The notes under the pieces: generated by a model
Databases searched by the model: none
What the model was told of the DNA's origin: nothing
What the model saw: only the letters and a program-made list of their open reading frames with translations
NCBI GenBank assembly: GCA_030549495.1
Contig: JAUIRK010000744.1
Location: 124,001-188,000 of the forward strand
Reading direction: 5' to 3'
Source: Nectonema munidae
Lineage: Eukaryota > Nematomorpha > Nectonematoida > Nectonematidae
Length of the DNA: 64,000 nucleotides
In this document: piece by piece, positions 57,263 to 64,000 of the stretch
Layout of the letters: each line of letters opens with the position of its first letter
How positions within the stretch are numbered: position 1 is the stretch's first letter
Translations under genes and position numbers: made by a program

Positions 57263-58368
57263 TAGGGCGAGTAAAAGTCAATAAAGTCAACTTTTATTTC
57301 CCTTTAGCAAAAACTCTTTGAAGATCTTTACTTGTTTAGTATAAATTTTTTTTGAACTAATTTCAAATTTTTAAGTCAATCAAAGTCAATTTTTCGAGTT
57401 TAGATCAATAAAGTCAATTTTTATATTTAACACTTTTTGATTCAATGTGTCTAAAATTGTTATAAGCGATGCAAACAAGATTTCTTATTTGACAAATTTT
57501 TTTGTTAACAAACGCGGTTACATAAGATATATCCGTTGGAGAAGTTATGGAATTTTATTCCCAAACTTTTTTTATCATTGCATGTTTTTTACATCTTTTA
57601 CACAAATTTACCTTAAAAATTAAGTTATCCTACAAAATTCTAGATTACCGACATTAAATCCTTCAAAATTAGTAATAGAAAAAGACGTTCTCTTTTCAAA
57701 CTTATCAGCAACACTTCAGTTCCAACTGTAACGAAATTGACAAATTGGTTGGAAGCAGCAAAATATTTTCATTAAAATCTTCCAGCAGTGAAGAAATTAA
57801 CGATGAAGATGATGGAATTTTATTGCCAAATATCAAAAAATTGTTATTAAAAAAAAATCTATGTCAAAACTTGCTAACAATAATTAGAGAATATTCACGA
57901 TTCATTGATTTAGTAGGAAAAAGTCAACATAGAGACTATTTCAGTCGAAGATGCCTTTTTGTTTCAACATTATTTCATTTAAGACGAATGTGGCGTTAAA
58001 AGTTATCTTGAAAATATATTCAAATAAAATGAAATCAATAAAATCATGAATATGGAAAACTCTCAAATCTCTAGCAGTACTTATCCCAACTTACAAAATT
58101 GAAAAGTTTTAACTTTAGAAGTAGAAATATCTTTTTCTAAACTGAAAAAACTGATAGAAAATGATGGAATTTTAAATCAGAAAATGTCATTAATTATATG
58201 TTGTTGTATTACAAAGTCATGGATTCTTTGAAATAATTTTCAATACTTTCTCTGAAGTGTTCATTGTTGTTCAATTCAATGAAGCTTTAAAAAGTCAAAA
58301 GTCAATTTTTTCTCTGAATAAAAGTCAATTTTTTTTCCAATTTTTTGGGTCAATTTTTCCTCGCCCTG
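57263..58368 (+). mobile_element. hAT-like element, decayed
   Basis: Ends TAGGGCGAGTAAAAGTCAAT and, on minus, CAGGGCGAGGAAAAATTGAC. Left flank GTTATTAC equals the empty-site sequence present at 58556 (AAGTTATTACC), and the right flank starts GTACC, a shortened remnant. Inside, plus-strand pieces resemble a hAT transposase: TKLTNWLEAAKYFH near 57740, the 84-codon frame 57745-57999 with NLCQNLLTIIREYSRFIDLV, and LEVEISFSKLKKLIENDGIL near 58115-58180, which fits the SFS motif of the C-terminal part. Multiple stops and shifts. Ends repeat AAAGTCAATTTT many times, giving likely binding sites. Confidence 0.65.
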
Positions 58369-58800
58369 GTACCTATATACTTGTATACTACGATGGTTCA
58401 TCTCCAACCTGTATACTGTGATGGTTCATCTCCAACCTGTCAGTTAATATTTTGCTAGAAGTAAGATTTGATATACCTCATAAAAATATTCTTTAAAAAA
58501 TCAAAAAATATGAAACTTTCTGTTCATATTTAGCTACCTCATACGATGTTACAAAAGTTATTACCTTTACTTTGCAATTTGCACGATTTAAAATAATATA
58601 TTTGTCAAATAATCAAAGAATCGAAAAATGTTCAAATCAAAAAATATTTATTCTTTTTAAATATATCGTTGGCTCCCCTTACTTTTAGTTTCGTATATGC
58701 ATAATTTGATAAAAATGAATTATTAAAGACTAGGTTTATCTTTCTTTCTATACAGCAATTTCAAAGTTAAGTGTTTTAAACTTTTAGGTAGAATTTTTGA
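58369..58800 (+). repeat. Dispersed repeat R2, copy 2
   Basis: Continuation of the interrupted repeat. 58594-58690 is the inverted counterpart of 10932-10800, sharing TTTGCACGATTTAAAATAAT, AAAGAATCGAAAAATGTTC and TATATCGTTGGCTCCCC, and GACTAGGTTTATCTTTC near 58727. Class unknown. Confidence 0.55.
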
Positions 58801-59209
58801 AATGTGACTTTCAATATGTATGTAAAATATTTTTTGAAATTTTTTATTTTAAGTATATTTTTTTTTTTAGCATTTTACGATTTACACATTTAAATATATA
58901 CTAAGGCTGGCAAGTTGTCTCCCCAGAGGTCTTGCCAGACCTCTGATACACATAGTTAAATTCCAAACAGTAGCCCTGGAATCGAAATCGGATTAATACA
59001 TTATTTTTTTTACAATGTATCGGTCTTTTAAGTTGAGTGTATTAATTAAAATGACATAATTAATTATAAAACATATGTAGTTTCCCATTAGTGACACACC
59101 TCTAGACTACGTTTCACTGTATAAAAATGGAGGAATAAACGAGAAAACAAATAGAAACGCCATTTTTAAATGTCATGATGAGAAAATTAAGATTGCAAAG
59201 TATCACGTT
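58801..59209. other. Gene-free stretch with a perfect hairpin
   Basis: At 58924-58945 CAGAGGTC-TTGCCA-GACCTCTG forms a perfect 8-bp stem with a 6-base loop in a small GC-rich patch. No gene or tail adjoins it. Otherwise nothing recognised. Confidence 0.45.
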
Positions 59210-59217
59210 GTTAGAAC

Positions 59218-59509
59218 TAGTGATTCGACGATACCAAAGTTTTGTAAGATTCCGATCCTTAATCGTCTTATGCGTAAAGTTAAAATTTTATTTATTAATT
59301 ATTTTGTGTGGTTGGATTTGGAACATCACTGAATCAAGTTAAATAAAATTTAAAGTTAATTTATTTAAATTTTAAAATACGTTTTTAAATTTACTTTTTC
59401 AAATAATCCTAAAAATAAAAGGAATCGGGACTGAGGTATCGAAAAGTACTAATTAAATTTTCGGATTCGATTTTGCTATTTAAAAAATACGATTATCAAA
59501 TCATCACTA
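59218..59509. mobile_element. 292-bp hAT MITE with perfect 8-bp duplication
   Basis: GTTAGAAC flanks it on both sides (59210-59217 and 59510-59517). Ends TAGTGATTCGACGATACC and, on minus, TAGTGATGATTTGATAATCG share TAGTGAT. The interior is AT-rich without a frame. A related end, CTAGTGATGTACCGA, is at about 1028 on minus. Confidence 0.8.
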
Positions 59510-59517
59510 GTTAGAAC

Positions 59518-60504
59518 AATAAGAGCTTCTAATTAGTGGAAAAAGATAAAAAAAAAACATTTTTTTTGTTATACTTGACAGTAAATTAGAAAAATAAATG
59601 GGTTAGTTTGGATCTGAGGGTAAAAACATATTAAATATTTGACATCTTTTTATAATGATATCCTTTGACGTTGAATATTTTTCAAAAAACTTAAAAAATA
59701 TCAAATTTATAAAAGTGAAAAGTTTTAATTAATAAAAAATTTATAAATGCAGATTCTGTGAGACTTGAAATTGGTCAGCAAGGTTTTAACGGCTAACTGA
59801 TCGGATTCAAGAGAGAACTTACAGCTTCATAAAATCTAACTGTGTATGCCTAATTATAATAAGTTTATTGAAATTTATTTACAATTGAACAAAAATAGAT
59901 CAGCTTTCACTAAAAATTGAGTTTGGAGATGAATAAAATTTAAAAACATAAATTCAAAAAAATTTACATCAAAGCAAAATTTGTCTACATCTGATCAAAA
60001 AGAAGAATTCGGAAAAAATATATTATCAACTTATTAATTTTATTCAATTTTGAGGAGCACAATTTTTAAGACTAATTGCATTCTTTCTATTCCAATGAAG
60101 ATTTATATATTTAAAGCAAACGATTTATACTTCTTGGATAACGGTGTCCCTCCTATGTTCTCAAAAATGGTTACAAGCCAAATGCATTTTTCCCTATTTT
60201 TTTAGTGATAGACTATATTGTGTATTAATACACCTCAAATAAGAATTTTGTTAGATGCTAAATCTTAATGTTAGAACTATAATATTTTTAATGAAAAAGT
60301 GTCCTTAAAAGCTCGAAAAATTACATTTTACAGGGGGTCCTTAGCGATAGCATTGTACTTATAACGAAATAAAGGTGTGATACCGTGAAGAGAGAAATAT
60401 CAATTGTGAAAGTTTGAAAGTTGTGCTTGAGTAAGGGGATTTCTTTGTTGAAAAAAGAAATGATTGCCTTGCTACCAACATACAAATTTTTGTCTCTCCT
60501 TACT
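59518..60504. other. Gene-free stretch
   Basis: AT-rich; nothing recognised. Confidence 0.3.
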
Positions 60505-60725
60505 AAATAAGGAAAAAACAATTAATGAAAAATTTTATCTTGACGCAAAGTCTAGAAGTTTTTCCGAATATGGCCAGGAGTTTGCACAGAAAGAAGTTGA
60601 AAAGCTTTTAGAAAATAGAATTGTAGAACATAGCAGTTCTCGGTGAAAAGCACAAGTGGTTATCGTAAATAAAGAGAATAAAATAGGAAAATGTGTGTTG
60701 ATTATAATCACCCCGTTCTCAATCT
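60505..60725 (+). mobile_element. Gypsy-type LTR retrotransposon fossil, short reverse-transcriptase piece
   Basis: A plus frame holds EVEKLLENRIVEHSSSR, which resembles the start of the reverse-transcriptase domain of Gypsy (Metaviridae) polyproteins. Only this short piece is left; no LTRs, gag, integrase or primer-binding site were seen. It is a broken, clearly old fragment. The match is short, so the group is likely but not certain. Confidence 0.55.
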
Positions 60726-60859
60726 TTTAGATTAATTGATATCTACTGTTTTCATTTCTTCTTATTGTGTTTACCATTTCCCATTCTTTCTGTATTTGAT
60801 GTCTCCTCCTTAGCAAATAGTGTTCCCTTATCCATCTACTAAGTGATTTCCATTCTATA

Positions 60860-61970
60860 TTCCTATCATCAAATGGAAGACAACCAAAAGCTCCAAAGTA
60901 GAAGCAATTTGCTTGCAGCAATCACGTTAGCACTCCCTGCTTCTATCAAGCTCAAAGACCCTAAAGAGACCACTCAAGTGATCGGCTAGAAAGATGTCGT
61001 TGTCGTAATACTCCCCTATCCGTCAGAAGGATATGCCAAGGATTGGGAAGTTGATGCAGACCCTGAGATCAGTAGATCTAAGACTTTAGCACTCTTCTTC
61101 TCTTATTGTGATATTTCAGCCAAAGGCATCAATCATCCATAGTAGTGCTAGCTTTACCGCCCTTCTCTAGGTCCAATTGGTTTGTAGGAATTACTAGCAA
61201 CGATCCTGCTTTCCCGGTATTTCCACCTCAATACACCCTATCTTCTACTCTCAATGAAATGATCAGAGCTAATAAACATGCCTGCCTCCCTACTCCTATA
61301 ATTTGCTACTTCATATCCGAGTCTGTATATCATCTCTTCTTCATCGACACTAAAATACCACTTCATATACCATTTTTACTTTAAGTTCGTCCTTTTTCAC
61401 TTTAAGTTCGTCCTTTTTCACTTTAAGTTCGTCCTTATAAAATTCTTAATTTATATTTGAGCAAAATGTAAAGATCATTTTCTACTGAATATACTAAAAT
61501 AAATCTTTTGGAAATTATTTCATCATATCAGTGCATTCATCAACTTATGATGAAATAATTTCCAAAAGATTTATTTTAGTATATTCAGTAAAAAATGATC
61601 TTTATTTTTTGCTCAAATATAAATTAAGAATTTTATAAGGACAAACTTAAAGTAAAAAAGGACGAAGTTAAAGTAAAATAGGACGAACTTAAAGTAAAAA
61701 TGGTATAGTAGAATTCTCAGCACTAATACTAGTCTCTTCCCCCATGTCCTTCTATGGGTGACAGATAAATTTCCAGTTCGTCCTTACGAGAATGACGGAA
61801 CACTTCCCGCGCAGTTCGCAGATGAAGCCTGTGTTAAGATTGCTGCTACAACTGCCCTGACTAGCCTTGATCTCGCATACTCAGAAGCTGATTGGTTATC
61901 GGGGCAGCTAGCCAGACGATCAAAAGCGCCACTAGTGGACCATTTACACTGTGCGAGCTGCTAGTGGTTG
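60860..61970 (+). mobile_element. Unassigned coding-like fossil, possibly virus-derived, split by a MITE
   Basis: This block is clearly GC-richer than the rest of the window and reads as decayed protein-coding sequence on the plus strand, in several pieces. Two open pieces are 61145-61384 (PPFSRSNWFVGITSNDPAF) and 61758-61964 (FADEACVKIAATTALTSL). I do not recognise the protein with confidence. The lack of introns, the composition and the position beside an LTR-retrotransposon scrap suggest an old endogenous viral or virus-like gene, perhaps of nucleoprotein type; a host retropseudogene is the alternative. It is broken in several places, and a MITE was inserted later at 61368. Confidence 0.35.
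61368..61705. mobile_element. 338-bp MITE of the IS630-iteron family
   Basis: TA on both sides (61366-61367 and 61706-61707). It is an almost perfect palindrome with arms of about 160 bp. Each end starts TACCATTTTTACTTTAAG and carries three tandem 21-bp units with core CTTTAAGTTCGTCCTTTTT. The arms match the outer ends of the IS630-type element at 17.6-22.3 kb, so it is a non-autonomous relative. The near-identity of the two arms suggests it is young or recently corrected. Confidence 0.85.
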
Positions 61971-61999
61971 GGTAAACTCGAAAAGTGACTGGACAATCT

Positions 62000-62386
62000 A
62001 CAAAAAATGGGTAGCATGCATCGAGATATAAAGCCAGAGAATATCAAAATTGTTAAAGGAAGTTAATTTTGGCGTATCAACCATTCGTTTCTTTTTCGAA
62101 TCAAATTGTTGGAACACGTATTTATATGGCACCAGAAGTGAAACAAGGTAAAGTCTACGACATATCAATCGACTGGTTTAGAGATGGCAAGACATTATAC
62201 GACTTAAAAGTTAGACCAGAAGGTGAATGCTTTCCAGCACAACTTAATGATCTCATTCGGAATCTCAGTCAAAATGATCCAGAAACCAGTTATAAAAAAA
62301 AACAAATTGAAAATCACCTTTCACTATTGAGTGCGCTATCAGTCATTGATTGCGTAAAAACAATAGTTTCTGAAGAATTCAACTAG
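62000..62386 (+). pseudogene. Protein kinase pseudogene fragment
   Basis: The first piece reads HRDIKPENIKIVKGS (62019-62063), the catalytic loop of protein kinases with its Asp, followed by a stop. The second frame (62069-62386) contains VGTRIYMAPEV, the end of the activation segment with APE, then IDWF (family usually xDxWSxG), and ends at TAG. The DFG motif is lost between the two. The N-lobe is absent. No introns are seen. This is a truncated, frame-broken copy, either a processed host pseudogene or cargo of the adjacent fossil; the kinase family cannot be set from this part. Confidence 0.65.
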
Positions 62387-63090
62387 ATTAACTTTTTTTT
62401 TTATAGAATTGCCGACAAATCATTATTTTAAATAAAAATGCTAAAACTGGAAAAAAGACTAAAAACTAATAAAAATAAAACTAAAAATAAGCATGGGTGG
62501 TCGGTGAGAAACAAGCGACAAAGAATGTGTGTGTGTGTGTGTGTTGAGATTAAGAATTTATTATTCATTATAAGATGCTGACAAAATCGGAATCATAAAA
62601 TGCTTTATAGTTCAGCCTAAACAAGCATGGATTTTTTAATTGGAGGAGCTTGAACTAAGGAAGTGAACGGAGAGATCCTTTTTGAAAAACATAAGCTGAC
62701 TGTTTCGTGATTTGATTGTTATTGGGAAAAGATTTTACACATGGCCGCCTACAAAGAAACCAAGTAATCCAGAAGAGTATTTAAGTTCGTACTTTTCCTT
62801 TTTAAGTTGGTTCTTCTAAAATCTAAATTCTTCCTTTTCCAAAACTTGGCTAATTTGCTTACAATGCTTGAAAGGGATTTTTTCTTAATATTCATATAAA
62901 AATTATTATTTGAAAAACTACGTAGCATTGTTCAAATACTTATGAGTTTTACAAGTTTACCTTAATTCTTGGATTCGTTTTACTCTCCTACCAGCAATAA
63001 TACGTGATTGCGATGTATAAACAATAACAGAACTATCTTTCATACACAGATTTTCTAAGTATTTTCAGTTAATTTAGCATTCACGAGGGG
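62387..63090. other. Gene-free stretch with (TG)n and an IS630-family scrap
   Basis: A (GT)n run of about ten units is at 62527-62546. At 62779-62818 the sequence TTTAAGTTCGTACTTTTCCT then TTTTTAAGTTGGTTCTTC is a solo pair of the iterons found in the IS630 family. Nothing else is recognised. Confidence 0.45.
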
Positions 63091-63545
63091 ATCATCATCA
63101 TCATCATCATCCATTCGCTCTAATGAGCAGGTCTTTGTCCTGGCGAGCCAAGGTCGACCTTGAATTTGCAGCGACGTCTCCATCTTCAATCTTCAGTTTC
63201 CTTTTTTTCATGTCTTCTTTAAGAGCATCTTCCCATCTTTTTTTCGGTCTCTCTCCTCGCTTGTCCAGTGATGTTTTCATCCCATAGTCTCTTCGTTAGT
63301 CTTTGTGGATCCATTCCATCTAAGTGTCCTAACCAACGGACTCTATGCTCTTCCAAATACTGCTCTATATCTTCCACCCCTGTCATTCTTCTAATCTCTT
63401 TGCTTCGCACTTTGTACAGTAGAGTTTTGCCACACATCATTCGTAACATCCTCATCTCAGCAGACTGCATGCGTCTCACTTCAACCTACTTCATTGGCCA
63501 ACACTCTGCTCCATAACACATAACACTCCTTACACACGATTTGTA
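63091..63545 (-). mobile_element. RTE-type LINE, 3' end with (ATG)n tail
   Basis: On minus the C-terminus of an RTE-like reverse transcriptase is recognisable: CYGAECWPMK, a stop, then RRMQSAEMRMLRMMCGKTLL, IRRMTGVEDIEQYLEEHRVR and WLGHLDGMDPQRL. A one-base change in an A-run near 63240 shifts the frame; beyond it WEDALKEDMKKRKLKIEDG leads to the natural end at ANG and TGA. The tail is (ATG)7 at 63110-63091. Short 3' UTR and microsatellite tail are typical of RTE. It is 5'-truncated near 63545, with one stop and one frameshift. Confidence 0.8.
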
Positions 63546-63696
63546 TATGTCATATATTAAAATATTCTAGCATCTGTAAATTTAAGGAACGCGAAGCGAC
63601 CTAGCATTTTCATTTTCGCTCTTTCTATCTAGCGTTGAAAAGGCAAGAAACAACTTTGTTAATAGTAAATGCTAAAAATGCCATCAAAAAACTTAC

Positions 63697-63761
63697 ATGG
63701 ATCACTGATCAACTTCAAATTACGACTTTTGTATATGTAGCGTTTGTATTCTGGGCGTTTT
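63697..63761 (-). CDS. Candidate internal exon of an unrecognised gene
   Basis: On minus a strong 3' splice site (TTTGTGCTTGTTTTTAG) is followed by 65 bases and a strong 5' splice site (CCAT/GTAAGTTTT). The frame KRPEYKRYIYKSRNLKLISD is open and looks like real protein. The exon takes one base from the upstream exon and leaves one. The protein family is not recognised, and the preceding exon would lie beyond 64000. Confidence 0.4.
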
Positions 63762-63802
63762 CTAAAAACAAGCACAAAAATTAAGAAGAAGAATATGATA
63801 AA

Positions 63803-64000
63803 GATTTGGAGTTCAATTAATCAGTAAAACAATTGAAGGTGTGGATATCCAAGACATTTTAGGGATGGATCTTGGTCAAAAATTTAGGAAAAAATTAAGT
63901 TTAGAAACTCGAGTGCTTCACTACCAGCGCAAGCTTCATTTGACGGGCTTTAAAAAGCGAATGCTAACACTTCAGAACATTTATGTTCCTCTTCCCCACC
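63803..64000 (+). CDS. Open coding-like frame running off the right edge
   Basis: A plus frame is open from about 63803 to the window end and encodes VDIQDILGMDLGQKFRKKLS, then LETRVLHYQRKLHLTGF and NIYVPLPH. Composition is less AT-rich and protein-like. TTCAATTAATCAG just before SKTIEG could be a 3' splice site (exon from about 63824). It overlaps on the opposite strand the intron expected for the 63.7-kb exon. It may be a host exon or a transposon gene; not recognised. Confidence 0.4.

Noticed and set aside
60500-62386. A single large element joining the Gypsy scrap, the unassigned fossil and the kinase fragment
   Set aside because: No shared ends, LTRs or target duplication enclose them, so they are listed separately.

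Overview
This is animal nuclear DNA. It is very AT-rich, with long gene-free stretches, spliced exons that have GT/AG borders, tRNA-derived SINEs, two LINE types and many cut-and-paste DNA transposons. The last exon of an NXF1-type mRNA export factor and the general make-up fit an arthropod. A copepod such as a sea louse is my guess from base composition and transposon load, and nothing here proves the species. I see no bacterial operon, no CRISPR array and no rRNA or intact tRNA gene.

Host genes are few. (1) A minus-strand BED zinc-finger gene has two well-supported exons, at 12972-12278 and 3752-3125. Their splice phases fit each other, and each carries its own BED finger. A minus-strand promoter with a TATA box near 37.63 kb and GC-richer islands at 36.0-37.6, 33.1-33.6, 25.4-26.3 and 3.75-4.4 kb could be the 5' part of this gene; that link is inference. 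(2) The last exon of an NXF1/TAP-like gene lies at 54132-53857 (minus). (3) Weaker exon candidates lie at 16.2 kb, 56.7 kb, 63.7 kb (minus) and at the right edge (plus).

Most other recognisable DNA is mobile. The left 9 kb holds MITEs and hAT scraps. At 14-15.4 kb there is a 37-bp minisatellite, a decayed DDE-type transposase and a 490-bp MITE. At 17.6-22.3 kb an IS630/Tc1-mariner element was split by a hAT element that has a perfect 8-bp target duplication. At 29.5-31.7 kb a decayed piggyBac sits between TTAA sites. At 32-36 kb there are hAT elements and MITEs, at 42 kb a SCAND3/ZBED5-type hAT relic, and at 47.3-50.7 kb a 5'-truncated I-type LINE with an RNase H domain. At 54-59.5 kb three hAT-type copies occur. 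At 60.5-62.4 kb there is a short Gypsy-type fossil, an unassigned GC-richer coding-like fossil split by a MITE, and a protein-kinase pseudogene. At 63.1-63.5 kb there is an RTE-type LINE 3' end.

Notable structure beyond single elements: arrays of short iterons (about 21 bp in the IS630 family, 15 bp in another MITE) at transposon ends; TTAA-flanked piggyBac-type MITEs in three or four copies; and an unclassified dispersed repeat of several hundred bases with related copies at 28.7-29.5, 43.2-43.6 and 51.1-51.7 kb. All alignments were made by eye. Family names rest on remembered motifs, and no search was run.
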